64,000 nt of DNA from Blastopirellula sp. (GTDB lineage Bacteria; Planctomycetota; Planctomycetia; Pirellulales; Pirellulaceae): assembly GCA_002733575.1 (NCBI GenBank), contig NVWB01000004.1:1-64000 (forward strand). Direction: 5' to 3'. Below the pieces are notes generated by a model. It worked only from the letters and a program-made list of their open reading frames with translations. It searched no databases and was not told where the DNA came from. This document shows positions 1-9,877 of this stretch, in pieces (position 1 is the stretch's first letter; every line of letters begins with the position of its first letter). The position numbers and the translations under genes are program-made.

Positions 1-402
1 CGTTTTGGTTCGCCAGGGTTCGTGCATGTGGTTGATTGCCAGACACTTGCCTATCCCGAATATCGTGGCAATGGGGTCTTTGCCAGTCTCGGTAACATGT
101 TCGAGAACCCTCACATCGGCATCGTGTTTGTTGATTTCTTTGACACAACGGTTGGGCTACATGTGAATGGAGTGGCCACAAGTCACCATCTGAATGAACT
201 GCCTGAAAACTTGGTTGAGCATCTTGATACGTTTTCGATTGAAGCAGACTCGATGGTTCAGCGTTGGGTCACGGTGAGCATTGATGAAGCCTACATCCAC
301 TGCTCAAAACATGTGCCGCTGCTCTCGAAGCAAACCAAACAAATTCAATGGGGCACTGATGACCCCGTGGCGAAGTCGACCGATTACTTTGAAGCGAGCT
401 AA
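1..402 (+). CDS. PPOX-fold flavin-binding protein (pyridoxamine 5'-phosphate oxidase family), 5'-truncated by window edge
   Basis: The reading frame is open from base 1, so the true start lies left of the window; the GTG at 22 is internal. The visible 133 residues carry the PPOX split-barrel signature: a PGFV-V-D segment, LAYPEYRGNGVF, SLGNMFENPHIG and then VFVDFF, which in this family lines the FMN site. Members bind FMN, F420 or haem and reduce small substrates, or act in detoxification; the substrate cannot be read here. Family assignment is good, the specific activity is unknown. Confidence 0.75.
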   Translation, partial: RFGSPGFVHVVDCQTLAYPEYRGNGVFASLGNMFENPHIGIVFVDFFDTTVGLHVNGVATSHHLNELPENLVEHLDTFSIEADSMVQRWVTVSIDEAYIHCSKHVPLLSKQTKQIQWGTDDPVAKSTDYFEAS

Positions 403-435
403 GAATTTCCTGATTATAGCCAAGGCACTCACGCA

Positions 436-1008
436 TTGAAACGCTTGCATCAACTCATCCTGATCGGCTCGTTTCTACCACTCTGTTGGTTTGCGATGAT
501 GGGCGTACATGAACTGGGGCATGTGGTTGCTGCGTGGCTGACCGGGAGCACAGTGACTCAGGTTGTGCTCCATCCGCTTGCCATCTCTCGAACCGATGTC
601 GGGCCAAATCTTTCGCCACTGGCTGTGGTTTGGGCAGGGCCGCTTTTGGGCGTGTTGATGCCGCTGGTGCTCTATGGTTTGTTTCACGTGGCGAAGCTGC
701 CAGGCGTGTATCTGGCCCGATTCTTTGCAGGGTTTTGTTTGATTGCCAACGGAGCCTATATCAGCATCGGTAGTTTTGCAAAGATTGGCGACACTGGCGA
801 GATGATCGACCATGGTTCACCCATCGGATTGCTGTGGGCTTTTGGTTTGCTAAGCATCCCTAGTGGCTTTGTACTTTGGAACGGTCTTGGCCCAAGTTTT
901 GGTCTCGGCGATGCAGATGGAAAGGTAGAAACAGGAGCCGCTTATGTCAGTTTAGTGATGCTCATTACGATGTTCGTTGCAATGATTTCACTTAGCCCAA
1001 TGCGTTGA
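436..1008 (+). CDS. Small M50-like integral membrane metallopeptidase
   Basis: A 190-residue, strongly hydrophobic protein with an HExxH zinc motif (HELGH, residues 25-29) inside the first membrane segment, as in site-2-protease-like M50 families. A later Asp in IGDTGEMID is in a position where short M50 relatives carry the third zinc ligand; this is inference. There is no PDZ domain, so it is not an RseP orthologue (that gene is at 6537). The start is TTG at 436, chosen because no ATG precedes the first membrane segment. It follows the PPOX gene by 33 bases on the same strand, so the two may be co-transcribed. Substrate unknown. Confidence 0.65.
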   Translation: MKRLHQLILIGSFLPLCWFAMMGVHELGHVVAAWLTGSTVTQVVLHPLAISRTDVGPNLSPLAVVWAGPLLGVLMPLVLYGLFHVAKLPGVYLARFFAGFCLIANGAYISIGSFAKIGDTGEMIDHGSPIGLLWAFGLLSIPSGFVLWNGLGPSFGLGDADGKVETGAAYVSLVMLITMFVAMISLSPMR

Positions 1009-1277
1009 TGATTTCTTCATCGATATTTCGTTACTCTAAGTTACGCATGCTGACTGTAACGCTTTTGTCACGATGTTGTGCCGTAACCGCGCGGAATTTC
1101 TTGATTCCGAACGAGGTAATCATTTGGTTACCTAACGCACACTGTTGTTTTACGTGACTATTACCTCGATTCAGATGCGAATTCTTATTGCTTCCGTTAC
1201 AGTAAATAGACGGCCTGTGCAAAGCCCTTTTTCGGAACCAGTATCCCACATGATTCCAAGTTCTCAAGGAGATGCTG

Positions 1278-2783
1278 ATGGTACTAAGTCAAACCAGTCC
1301 AATGATTATCCAAGGTGGCATGGGTGTTGCGGTTTCTTCATGGAAACTAGCGAGCGCCGTTTCGAAGACGGGGCAGCTGGGCGTAGTTTCTGGAACGGCA
1401 TTGGATGTTGTCTTGGCCAGACGGTTGCAGTTGGGTGATCCCGCAGGCGAGATTCGCCACGCCATGGATCAGTTTCCTTGTGCTGAAATGGTCGCTAGAA
1501 TTCTTGATCGTTATTTCGTATCTGGTGGCAAATTGCCTGAGTCTCCATTTCGTTCCGTTCCCTTGGCAACCGACCAGTTATCACGCGATCATCTTGAACT
1601 CCTCGTTGTTTCCAACTTTGTAGAAGTCTTGCTTGCCAAGCAAGGGCACGAGGGGGTGGTCGGGATTAACTTCTTGGAAAAGATCCAGCTTCCAATGTTG
1701 CCATCGCTGTTTGGGGCGATGTTAGCTGGGGTTGATTATGTATTGATGGGTGCTGGAATTCCAAAATCAATTCCAGGCGTTCTCGACCAACTCAGCCAGG
1801 GTAAACCGGCCGAGTTGAATCTCGATATTCAAGACGCGCCGCGTGATAAACCGTTCGTAACTCGCTTTGATCCAGCGGAATTCTGGGACAATGATCTCTC
1901 ACAACTTCAGCGACCTCGATTCTTGGCGATTGTTTCGTCGGTTACCTTGGCAACCGTGCTCGCTCGCAAGGCCAGCGGGCATGTTGATGGCTTTGTGATT
2001 GAAGGACCGTCAGCGGGCGGACACAACGCGCCCCCGCGTGGTGCAATGCAACTGAACGACCGTGGAGAACCCATTTATGGAAAACGTGATCTTCCTGACT
2101 TAGAGGCAATTAAAAAACTTGGGAGACCATTCTGGCTGGCAGGGTCTTATGGAACGCCTGAGCGACTAGCCGAAGCGCTTGATTTAGGGGCAGTTGGTGT
2201 GCAAGTGGGAACGGCTTTTGCGTTTTGCGAAGAATCAGGTTTTCTGGCCAGTATTAAACGCGATGTAATCAACCAAGTTCGGCAGGAACAAGCGAGTGTG
2301 TTCACCGATCCCCAGGCTTCGCCGACCGGATTTCCTTTCAAAGTGCTGGAATTGCCTGATACATTATCGGATGACGACTGTTTCAATTGCCGTAAATCAG
2401 CGTGTGACCTGGGTTACCTAAGACGCGGATATCAACGCGAAGATGGAACCGTTGGATGGCGCTGCCCTGCAGAAAACGTGGAGACTTATATTCGCAAAGG
2501 GGGCGATCAAGAGGATACCCTCGGCCGCAAGTGCATCTGCAATGCCCTGTTCGCCAATATCGGGTTGGCCCAGGTACGTGCATCGGGCCAGCAGGAACTG
2601 CCACTGGTTACTTGTGGAGACGATTTGCATCAAATCATGAGATATCTTTCCACGCCTGATGCGGATGGATATTCTGCAGAATCCGTGGTATCGCAATTGC
2701 TGGCCGGGTTAGATGCATCCGAATTGGATTTACGCTCAAAGCCAGAGTGGATATTATCTGAAACAGAATTACCCGTAACATAA
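1278..2783 (+). CDS. Nitronate monooxygenase / 2-nitropropane dioxygenase-like FMN enzyme with Cys-rich C-terminus
   Basis: TIM-barrel flavoprotein of the NPD family: an N-terminal IIQGGMGVAVSSW motif at about residues 9-21 and a GPSAGGHNAPPRG phosphate/FMN loop near residue 245, whose His sits where the nitronate monooxygenase catalytic His lies. The C-terminal third (from about residue 365) adds a Cys-rich stretch (CFNCRKSAC, then RCPAEN and KCICN) that ordinary monooxygenases lack and that could bind metal. An ATG also occurs at 1272, but AAGGAG at 1266-1271 lies directly against it and is 6 bases from the ATG at 1278, so 1278 is preferred (501 residues). The family also includes enoyl-reductase-like members; the substrate is not inferable. 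Confidence 0.75.
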   Translation: MVLSQTSPMIIQGGMGVAVSSWKLASAVSKTGQLGVVSGTALDVVLARRLQLGDPAGEIRHAMDQFPCAEMVARILDRYFVSGGKLPESPFRSVPLATDQLSRDHLELLVVSNFVEVLLAKQGHEGVVGINFLEKIQLPMLPSLFGAMLAGVDYVLMGAGIPKSIPGVLDQLSQGKPAELNLDIQDAPRDKPFVTRFDPAEFWDNDLSQLQRPRFLAIVSSVTLATVLARKASGHVDGFVIEGPSAGGHNAPPRGAMQLNDRGEPIYGKRDLPDLEAIKKLGRPFWLAGSYGTPERLAEALDLGAVGVQVGTAFAFCEESGFLASIKRDVINQVRQEQASVFTDPQASPTGFPFKVLELPDTLSDDDCFNCRKSACDLGYLRRGYQREDGTVGWRCPAENVETYIRKGGDQEDTLGRKCICNALFANIGLAQVRASGQQELPLVTCGDDLHQIMRYLSTPDADGYSAESVVSQLLAGLDASELDLRSKPEWILSETELPVT

Positions 2784-2785
2784 AA

Positions 2786-2814
2786 AAGGCATTCTTGCGG
2801 AACAAGAATGCCTT
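2786..2814 (-). terminator. Intrinsic terminator of ftsH
   Basis: A perfect 12-bp inverted repeat (2786-2797 with 2803-2814, 5-base loop) lies between the convergent genes. Read on the minus strand it is followed by a run of T, so it fits a Rho-independent terminator for ftsH; the stem may also slow transcription arriving from the plus-strand gene. Confidence 0.85.
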
Positions 2815-2841
2815 GAGGGTTTTCATCTATTCAGACTAGAA

Positions 2842-4896
2842 TTAACTGGCCGATTCGCTGGAATTGCCGGTCTCTTCTGATTCGGTTGAATCGGAATCTC
2901 TGACGGAAGATCGTTTTTGAACATCGGTGCCAGGCACAATCCGTGGTCCGTCTGTGTTTGCTTCCATCACTCGCTTGAGTTCTTCCGAATCAATCACTTC
3001 GAGTTCCAATAATCGGGCCGACAAAGCTAAGAGGGTATCTTTACGATCTTCCAGCAGGCGTCTCGTTTTTTCGAGAAGTTCATCGATAATCCGTTTTACT
3101 TCGATATCGATTTCTCTTGAGGTTTGTTCACTATGAACACCTGATCTCTCTTCGGAACCATCCGGCAAAAATGCGCTGCGGCCGCTGCTGCGATAGTTGA
3201 CCCGGCCTAAGCGACTCATGCCGTAATCGGTGACCATGGCTCTGGCCATCGCGGTGGCTCGCTCTAAGTCATTCTGAGCACCGGTTGAGATTTCGTCGTA
3301 GATGATCTCTTCGGCCAAAGTACCAGCCAAAGCGATTTGGATATTGCTTTCTAGTTCTCCCTGAGTTTTCAGAAATCGATCTTCGGTAGGCCGACTCATC
3401 ACATAACCTAGTGCGGCCATACCACGAGGAATGATCGAAACTTTGTGAACAGGATCGGTATTCGGCAAGCAGTATGTTACCAGCGCGTGTCCACTTTCGT
3501 GATAGGCCACACGTTGCTTTTCGTCATCTTGCATGACCCGTTGTTTTTTCTCTAATCCGGCGGTGACACGCTCTACGGCTTCATCGAACTCCAGCATGCT
3601 CACGGCCTTTAGCCCTTTACGGGCAGCCAGTAGCGCGGCTTCGTTGACTAAGTTGGCCAAGTCCGCACCAGCAAAGCCGGCGGTGATTGACGCCACTTTT
3701 TTGATATCAACTGTTTCATCGAGCTTAACGGTTTGTACATGAACTGCCAAAATGTCAACTCGACCAGCAGCATCGGGTCGGTCGACTAATACTTGGCGAT
3801 CAAATCGCCCAGGTCGCAAGAGTGCCGAATCGAGCATTTCAGGCCGGTTGGTGGCCGCAACAACAATGATGCCAGCGTTGGAATCAAAACCATCCATTTC
3901 AACCAACAAGGCGTTTAATGTTTGTTCGCGTTCGTCATTACCGCCCATCATGCCATTGCCACGCGACTTGCCCAACGCATCCAACTCATCGATAAAAATA
4001 ATACAAGGGCTTTTTGCTGCCGCTTGTTGGAACATATCACGAACACGCGATGCACCGACACCAACAAACATTTCAACAAAGTCAGAGCCTGACATGCTGA
4101 AGAACGAAACATCTGCTTCGCCAGCAATGGCTTTGGCCAACAAGGTTTTTCCTGTTCCTGGAGGGCCCACCAGTAGAACTCCTTTGGGAATTCGGCCGCC
4201 GAGTTCTTCGTATTTCCCAGGGTTCCGCAGGAAATCCACGACTTCTTTTACTTCTTCAACCGCTTCTTCAATACCAGCAACATCATCAAAGGAGATATTC
4301 AAATCTTCTTGGACTTGAAGTTTGCCACGGCTTTTTCCAAACGCAACGGCACTGCCAGTTCCGCCAAGACGTCGCATCATCATGTAGAAGAGAAAGATCA
4401 GCAGTGCTGTGACGACAAAGAACATGCCGAACTGATCAATGAAACTTTTCTCTCCAGGGCCAGCGAAGTCGGAAATTCCATGCTTTTCTAATAACTTTTT
4501 CATATCGCTGGCCGCGTCTGGACCTGGAACCAACGCGGTTTTAAATGTGACTCCCTTGCTTTCTTCTTTTGGGGGATCTGCTGAAAGGTCTTTGACGTTA
4601 ATCTTGCCAGAGACGCTGTTCATACTGATGGTCAAATCTGTCAGATTCGATAATTGAAGTTTTTTATCTTTTGATACGGTAATGGTCCAACTGCCAGTTG
4701 CATTGCCATCTTCGTCAACTTCATACTCTTCGATCAAATCCTCTAAGTCCGAATACTTAATGGACATATGTGGCTGTTGAAATAGGTACATGATCACCAT
4801 AAAGAGTGCCATGCCTGCAAGAAAAATGTAGAGGATTGAACTGGAGTGGTTCCGGCCTTCACTAGGACGACGGGACGAGTCTTTTTTGTTGTCCAT
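2842..4896 (-). CDS. ftsH: ATP-dependent zinc metalloprotease FtsH
   Basis: Membrane-anchored AAA+ protease that degrades misfolded or short-lived membrane and cytosolic proteins as a hexamer on the inner membrane. The 684 residues show, in order: membrane segment about 21-39, periplasmic domain, second membrane segment about 158-175, Walker A GPPGTGKT (244-251), Walker [11 protein letters not shown] (about 299-308), second region of homology with RPGRFDR (361-367), and the zinc site HESGH (466-470). The acidic, Ser-rich tail after about residue 640 is typical for the family. The periplasmic part is larger than in E. coli FtsH. It is divergent to dxr across about 490 bases and has its own terminator. 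Confidence 0.97.
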   Translation of the reverse strand: MDNKKDSSRRPSEGRNHSSSILYIFLAGMALFMVIMYLFQQPHMSIKYSDLEDLIEEYEVDEDGNATGSWTITVSKDKKLQLSNLTDLTISMNSVSGKINVKDLSADPPKEESKGVTFKTALVPGPDAASDMKKLLEKHGISDFAGPGEKSFIDQFGMFFVVTALLIFLFYMMMRRLGGTGSAVAFGKSRGKLQVQEDLNISFDDVAGIEEAVEEVKEVVDFLRNPGKYEELGGRIPKGVLLVGPPGTGKTLLAKAIAGEADVSFFSMSGSDFVEMFVGVGASRVRDMFQQAAAKSPCIIFIDELDALGKSRGNGMMGGNDEREQTLNALLVEMDGFDSNAGIIVVAATNRPEMLDSALLRPGRFDRQVLVDRPDAAGRVDILAVHVQTVKLDETVDIKKVASITAGFAGADLANLVNEAALLAARKGLKAVSMLEFDEAVERVTAGLEKKQRVMQDDEKQRVAYHESGHALVTYCLPNTDPVHKVSIIPRGMAALGYVMSRPTEDRFLKTQGELESNIQIALAGTLAEEIIYDEISTGAQNDLERATAMARAMVTDYGMSRLGRVNYRSSGRSAFLPDGSEERSGVHSEQTSREIDIEVKRIIDELLEKTRRLLEDRKDTLLALSARLLELEVIDSEELKRVMEANTDGPRIVPGTDVQKRSSVRDSDSTESEETGNSSESAS

Positions 4897-5388
4897 TTAG
4901 TTTTTTCGGTAGATGTTCGGCGAAATTTTAGAATCGAGAGGGTTAAGCTCTATCAAAGTATAGGGTTCAACGCATTGATAGAGTGTGCTCTCGTATACTG
5001 TTCAAGCCATAGTATACATGGAGATGGCTTTAGGGAACGACTTGTATTTGGCGGTTTCTTCGGCAAAAAATTGCGATTTACCCTGAAAGTCGCTCTCTTG
5101 CGGTGTTTGAATTTGCGATAAACTGGCATTATATAAAGAGTTGAAGCACGATTGATTTTGAAGAATCTGAATTAGTTCTGAATAAATGGCCTGTAGTGGC
5201 TTTGTCTAATTGGGCGCTTATCCCTTACATTATTAGGTTGCTCGACTCTTGTCTGCCTGCCAAACATGCTGGGAGAGTTAAGAAAAAGCTATTAAAGATA
5301 AGCCTGAATCAAACGAACTCTTAACTGTCCTACTCAGTTAGAGTCTCCGCATTAATCGTATTTACCGAAAAACTATCCCCCTGTTTGA
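4897..5388. other. Divergent intergenic region between ftsH and dxr
   Basis: 492 bases with no credible gene. It must hold the promoters for ftsH (minus) and the dxr operon (plus). One sigma70-like candidate on the plus strand is listed separately; no clear operator or riboswitch is seen. Confidence 0.6.
5107..5135 (+). promoter_or_regulatory. Candidate sigma70-type promoter for the dxr operon
   Basis: TTGAAT at 5107-5112, a 17-base spacer and TATATA at 5130-5135. The match is fair, but it lies about 250 bases before dxr, so a long leader would result; other promoters may be used. Confidence 0.3.
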
Positions 5389-6555
5389 ATGACCAACTCG
5401 CCGAAAAAAATCGCAATACTCGGAGCTACCGGAAGTATTGGGCAAAGCACACTCGAAGTGATTTCTGGTTCGCCAGAACACTTTCAAGCGTATGCGCTCA
5501 CGGCACATCACAGTTTGGGCAAACTAGTAGAATTAGCAAAGACATTTCGCCCGCGATACATTGTGGCCACCGATCCCATTGCGGCCAAAGCATTCGATTG
5601 GTCGGAAGTCCCTGCTGATACTGAACTTATCATCGGTCACGAGGCCGTAAAACAAGTCGTTTCAGACAGCGAAGTTGATACGGTTGTCTCTGCAATTGTT
5701 GGAAGAGCCGGTTTAGAAGGCACCTGGGCGGCCCTAGAAGCTGGCAAACGTGTCGCGTTGGCCAATAAAGAGACATTAGTGCTAGCAGGCAGTTTGGCCA
5801 TGCAATTGGTTAATAAGCATGGCGGGGAAATCTTACCCATCGACAGCGAGCATAGTGCTGTTTTTCAAGGGTTAGAAGCTGGACGAAAGCAGGATGTGGC
5901 CCGTATTATATTGACTGCATCTGGCGGCCCATTTCGGAATCATACGCTGAATCAGCTTAAAGAAGTGACTGTTGAACAGGCTTTAGACCACCCTACCTGG
6001 GATATGGGCCCGAAGATCACCATCGACTCTGCCACGATGATGAACAAGGCCTTGGAGATCATAGAAGCCCGCTGGCTGTTTGACATTCCTGCCAATCAGA
6101 TCGATGTTGTGGTACACCCCCAGTCGATCATTCACTCGTTTGTAGAGTATATTGATGGATCGGTAATGGCCCAACTTAGCCCACCCGATATGAAACTACC
6201 GATACAATACGCATTATCGTACCCTGAGCGGCGTCCGTCTCCTGCCAGCAAGCTAGACTTTACCCAAAGTATGTCGCTTGAGTTCGAGACGCCTGATATG
6301 GAACGCTTCCCTGCTTTGTTACTTGGCAAAGAAGTGGCCGAGCGGGGCGGAACTACAGGAGCCGTGTTAAACGCAGCCAACGAGGCGGCGGTTGCCAGTT
6401 TCCTCGACAATAAAATTCGTTTTTTAGATATAGTGACTGCCAGTAGGGCAGCGCTTGACAATCATAATTTTGAATCAAACCCAACACTTGACCGGTTGCT
6501 TGAACTTGATGTTTGGGCACGTAGGGAGGTTTCTCAGTGGATAGCCTGTTGTTAG
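5389..6555 (+). CDS. dxr: 1-deoxy-D-xylulose 5-phosphate reductoisomerase
   Basis: Second step of the MEP isoprenoid pathway: converts 1-deoxy-D-xylulose 5-phosphate to 2-C-methyl-D-erythritol 4-phosphate with NADPH and a divalent metal. The 388 residues match the family's usual length. NADPH-binding GATGSIG is at 12-18; the metal/substrate loop IDSEHSA and the segment KITIDSATMMNKALE are intact. Its end overlaps the RseP-type protease start by 19 bases, so translation of the two is probably coupled; the dxr-rseP-lpxD order echoes that of proteobacterial envelope clusters. Confidence 0.97.
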   Translation: MTNSPKKIAILGATGSIGQSTLEVISGSPEHFQAYALTAHHSLGKLVELAKTFRPRYIVATDPIAAKAFDWSEVPADTELIIGHEAVKQVVSDSEVDTVVSAIVGRAGLEGTWAALEAGKRVALANKETLVLAGSLAMQLVNKHGGEILPIDSEHSAVFQGLEAGRKQDVARIILTASGGPFRNHTLNQLKEVTVEQALDHPTWDMGPKITIDSATMMNKALEIIEARWLFDIPANQIDVVVHPQSIIHSFVEYIDGSVMAQLSPPDMKLPIQYALSYPERRPSPASKLDFTQSMSLEFETPDMERFPALLLGKEVAERGGTTGAVLNAANEAAVASFLDNKIRFLDIVTASRAALDNHNFESNPTLDRLLELDVWARREVSQWIACC

Positions 6556-8639
6556 CAGCAAACGACCCAACTTTTATCGAAAACTTATTTGGCTACTTGC
6601 CCATCCTCGGAGGAATAATGGGCTTGGGGTTTGTAATTTTCGTTCATGAACTTGGCCATTTCTTGGTCGCCAAAGCGTGTGGTGTTCAGTGCGATAAATT
6701 TTATGTCGGTTTCGATGTGCCGATTGGTTTTGGCAAATACAAAATCTCTTCGCTCTGGAAAGTTCAGTGGGGAGAAACTGAATATGGTATCGGAACCATT
6801 CCACTCGGCGGCTACGTCAAAATGCTCGGGCAAGACGATAACCCAAGCAACGCCGATGAGGAAGGTGATCGTACTAAAATCACGACCACCAACGAAGCGG
6901 GCGAAGAAGTGGAAGTGGTTAATCCACGCAGTTACACAGCCAAAAATGTTCCACAACGAATGGCCATTATTTCAGCCGGTGTCATCTTCAATTTGATCTC
7001 AGGCGTGATCTTCGCAACCATTGCCTATAACATGGGCGTTAGTTATACGCCTTGTGAACTCAGTCTCACTCAACCAGGTTCACCAGCTTGGGTTGCCGGC
7101 CTGAGCCCTGGCGATGAAATTCTCTCGTTGACTGCGGATCGAGAAACCCGTGAACATTTGCGATTCTCGAAAGACCTGATGTTAGCTGTCGTTGTAGCAG
7201 GCGAAGATGGTGAACTACCTGTGACCGTGAAAAAACGTGATGGAGAAGTGATTGATTACACGATCTCGCCGTACAAAATGAACAAAGATGCCAAGATGCC
7301 GATCTTGGGCGTGTCGCCAATGAGTACACTGAAACTGCGTGGCCCTAGTCCTGTTCTGACCAATCTGAATGGGAGTGCTTTTGATGAGCCGATCACCGCA
7401 GGCGATACTTTGCTTTCTGTGAATGGAGAGACTTTTGATAACTATCTGGATTATCAAGCTTATGTGGCCAATCATCCTTACGATGAATTGAAATATGTCA
7501 TTGAAACCAAAGACGAAGATTCTTCAGGTACTTCAACCTATAATTTAGATTTTGCACCTCAGGCATTTCGCTCAACTGGGCTCGTCATGGAGATGACTCC
7601 CGTCTTGCATGTCCGTAAGGGATCACCTGCGGATAATGATGAAGGGATTCAAGTTGGAGATATCATTCAATCGATTCAAGGAAAGCCCGTTGGTGATCCT
7701 GCCACTTTGCCAAGTCGAGAGACACGCTGGGCTGGAGAAACGATAGAAGTCGTCGTTCATCGAAAGTCCGAAGATTTGACTCTGAGGATCGATACTATCA
7801 AACCCGAATCCTATGCCCGTATCTATGATTTAGGTTCGGAAATGGCGCTCCATTCTCTGGGGATAACATATTCAATAACGAATGTTGTTGCAGAAGTAAT
7901 ACCAGATAGCTCTGCTGCTAAAGCTGGTTTAAAATCGGGCTGTAAAATTATGGAAATAGAATTTATCGCTAGTAATGACGAAAAGAAAGAATTAGAAAAG
8001 TCACTTGGCTATAAAGATAATATCTATAAGGTGCATACAAAAGAAATCCCTTGGCAAGCGATCCAATCCCGTATTCAAATGGGCGCTGCTGATACCGAAC
8101 TAGAAATTGTTTACCAGAACTCTGACGAAGCGAAAGCGAAGACAATCAAACTCACTCCGGTTGCATCGGAAACTGAGTTCATTGCATATCGCGGTCTGTC
8201 TTTTCAATCGAAACAAGAAATCCACACCGCCCAATCCGTCGGCGAAGCCTTTTTCTTAGGTCGGCGTGAAGTTTGGGAAGGCATGGGGCAAGTTATTACC
8301 GTATTGAAGAAGTTAGCCACGGGCCAGCTTTCGCCAACGAACTTAGGCGGCCCTGGAACGATCATCGCCGTTGCCACAATGGAATCATCGGAAGGACCGG
8401 CTCGCTTGTTGCTGTTTCTCACTTTGATTAGTGCCAACTTGGCCGTGGTAAACTTCCTGCCGATCCCTGTACTCGATGGTGGGCACATGATGTTTTTGTC
8501 TTACGAAGGGCTCCGCGGCAAACCGATGAACGAGGAGATTCAATTCAAGTTGACCTTGGTTGGCTTGGTGATGGTGCTCACGCTCATGGTTTGTGTCATC
8601 GGACTCGATATCAATCGCTTCCTACCATGGTTCTTATAA
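6537..8639 (+). CDS. rseP: RseP-type site-2 protease (M50B) with enlarged PDZ region
   Basis: Intramembrane zinc protease that cuts membrane-bound anti-sigma factors or signal-peptide remnants. HELGH (37-41) lies in the first membrane segment and the second zinc motif LDG (646-648, in NFLPIPVLDGGH) in the C-terminal membrane part. At 700 residues it is well above the roughly 450 of E. coli RseP; the extra sequence holds about three PDZ-like modules (near residues 175-260, 360-430 and 445-560, each with a G-x-GD or SGC core). The GTG start at 6537 is supported by GGGAGG at 6524-6529, 7 bases upstream and inside dxr. The anti-sigma target is not visible in this window. Confidence 0.9.
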   Translation: MDSLLLAANDPTFIENLFGYLPILGGIMGLGFVIFVHELGHFLVAKACGVQCDKFYVGFDVPIGFGKYKISSLWKVQWGETEYGIGTIPLGGYVKMLGQDDNPSNADEEGDRTKITTTNEAGEEVEVVNPRSYTAKNVPQRMAIISAGVIFNLISGVIFATIAYNMGVSYTPCELSLTQPGSPAWVAGLSPGDEILSLTADRETREHLRFSKDLMLAVVVAGEDGELPVTVKKRDGEVIDYTISPYKMNKDAKMPILGVSPMSTLKLRGPSPVLTNLNGSAFDEPITAGDTLLSVNGETFDNYLDYQAYVANHPYDELKYVIETKDEDSSGTSTYNLDFAPQAFRSTGLVMEMTPVLHVRKGSPADNDEGIQVGDIIQSIQGKPVGDPATLPSRETRWAGETIEVVVHRKSEDLTLRIDTIKPESYARIYDLGSEMALHSLGITYSITNVVAEVIPDSSAAKAGLKSGCKIMEIEFIASNDEKKELEKSLGYKDNIYKVHTKEIPWQAIQSRIQMGAADTELEIVYQNSDEAKAKTIKLTPVASETEFIAYRGLSFQSKQEIHTAQSVGEAFFLGRREVWEGMGQVITVLKKLATGQLSPTNLGGPGTIIAVATMESSEGPARLLLFLTLISANLAVVNFLPIPVLDGGHMMFLSYEGLRGKPMNEEIQFKLTLVGLVMVLTLMVCVIGLDINRFLPWFL

Positions 8640-8647
8640 TCGACGAA

Positions 8648-8689
8648 GTGCTAGCAAGTAGAATCATGATGAGGTTTACTTGCTAGCAC
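8648..8689 (+). terminator. Strong hairpin after rseP (possible terminator or processing site)
   Basis: A perfect 13-bp inverted repeat (8648-8660 with 8677-8689) with a 16-base loop starts 8 bases after the rseP stop. No T-run follows, so it is not a textbook intrinsic terminator; it may protect the upstream mRNA end or set the ratio between rseP and lpxD. Confidence 0.4.
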
Positions 8690-8778
8690 AGCGAATCGCT
8701 CTTGTGACCCATTCGTGTCTTCGGATACGATAAGGCTCGATTAACCGAAAAAAACATACGCTTGGAAAGGACTCCACG

Positions 8779-9822
8779 ATGGGCTTCACATTAGCCGACT
8801 TGGCCCAATTAGTTGGCGGAACCCTGCATGGTGACGGTGATTTAGAAATCACTGGCGCGTCTATCATACGCGATGTGCAAGCAGGCGAAATCAGCTTGGC
8901 GGATCGGCCTGAGTTGGCCGGCGATTTAGGAGAATCTTCTGCGGTCGCTGCCGTTGTGTGTGAGAAGTATTTGCCTACACATATTCCCTATATCTTGGTC
9001 GACGATGTACACGCCAGTTTTGCTGAAATAGTAAAACAGTTTTTGCCTGAACCGATTCAAAAGCAGCCCGGCATTCATCCTGCGGCTTACGTCGCAGAGT
9101 CAGCGACCATCGAAGCCAATGTCAGCATTAGCCCTGGTGCGTACATTGGCGAAGCAGCCATCATCCGCCAAGGGGCCGTGATTCATAGTGGATGCCAGGT
9201 GAATGATCGCTGCGAAGTGGGTGAAGGCTCAGTGCTTCACTCAGGGGCAGTTCTGTACGAAAGAACCATCATCGGCAAGCGTTGTATTATTCACGCAAAC
9301 GCCGTCTTGGGTGCTTATGGTTTTGGCTACGACTCCTCTTCCGGCAAGCATATTCTTTCAGCACAACTCGGCAATGTTGAACTGCATGACGATGTGGAAA
9401 TAGGTGCCTGTACAACCATTGATCGTGGAACTTATGGCACCACGGTCATTGGCGAAGGAACCAAAGTCGACAATCAAGTGCAGATCGCCCACAACTGCCT
9501 CATTGGCAAACACAACATGCTTTGCTCGCAAGTTGGTATCGCCGGCAGTTCAACCACAGGTGAATACGTGGTCATGGCCGGGCAAGCAGGTTTGCGAGAT
9601 CATGTCCATATCGCAGACAACGTTACCATTGGTGCCAAATCAGGCGTTGTCTGTGATTTAACTTCAGGGCAAACAGTCCTCGGTGCCCCGGCAATTCCGG
9701 CAAAAGATAAGAAACTGGAAGTGGCACTGCTAAGCAAGCTGCCAGAAATGCGCCGCCATGTGAAGTCACTACTGAACCGGATCGACAAACTAGAATCCGC
9801 ACCGATGAAAAAAGCTTCGTAA
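8779..9822 (+). CDS. lpxD: UDP-3-O-acylglucosamine N-acyltransferase
   Basis: Third step of lipid A synthesis: transfers a 3-hydroxyacyl chain from acyl-ACP to the amine of UDP-3-O-acyl-glucosamine. The 347 residues match the family. An N-terminal uridine-binding domain (about 1-95) precedes a long left-handed beta-helix of hexapeptide repeats (about 98-310); IAHNCLIGKHNML near residues 236-248 contains the conserved His region. A C-terminal helical extension follows. The start is ATG 8779, preceded by AAGGA. With lpxI downstream it shows that this organism makes lipid A. Confidence 0.96.
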   Translation: MGFTLADLAQLVGGTLHGDGDLEITGASIIRDVQAGEISLADRPELAGDLGESSAVAAVVCEKYLPTHIPYILVDDVHASFAEIVKQFLPEPIQKQPGIHPAAYVAESATIEANVSISPGAYIGEAAIIRQGAVIHSGCQVNDRCEVGEGSVLHSGAVLYERTIIGKRCIIHANAVLGAYGFGYDSSSGKHILSAQLGNVELHDDVEIGACTTIDRGTYGTTVIGEGTKVDNQVQIAHNCLIGKHNMLCSQVGIAGSSTTGEYVVMAGQAGLRDHVHIADNVTIGAKSGVVCDLTSGQTVLGAPAIPAKDKKLEVALLSKLPEMRRHVKSLLNRIDKLESAPMKKAS

Positions 9823-9877
9823 TATAATCTCAAGCGCGAAGCGTAAACGAGGAGGAACTGCAATAGCGGCGACTCCT

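Noticed and set aside
1009-1271. Cluster of GTTAC/GTAAC words before the nitronate monooxygenase gene
   Set aside because: The words are irregularly spaced and in both orientations without a consistent period; it may be a regulator site array, but I cannot separate it from chance.
3752-4318. 188-codon open frame antisense to ftsH
   Set aside because: It lies wholly inside the conserved AAA+ domain on the other strand, is Ser/Thr/Pro-rich as antisense frames often are, and has no recognisable domain.
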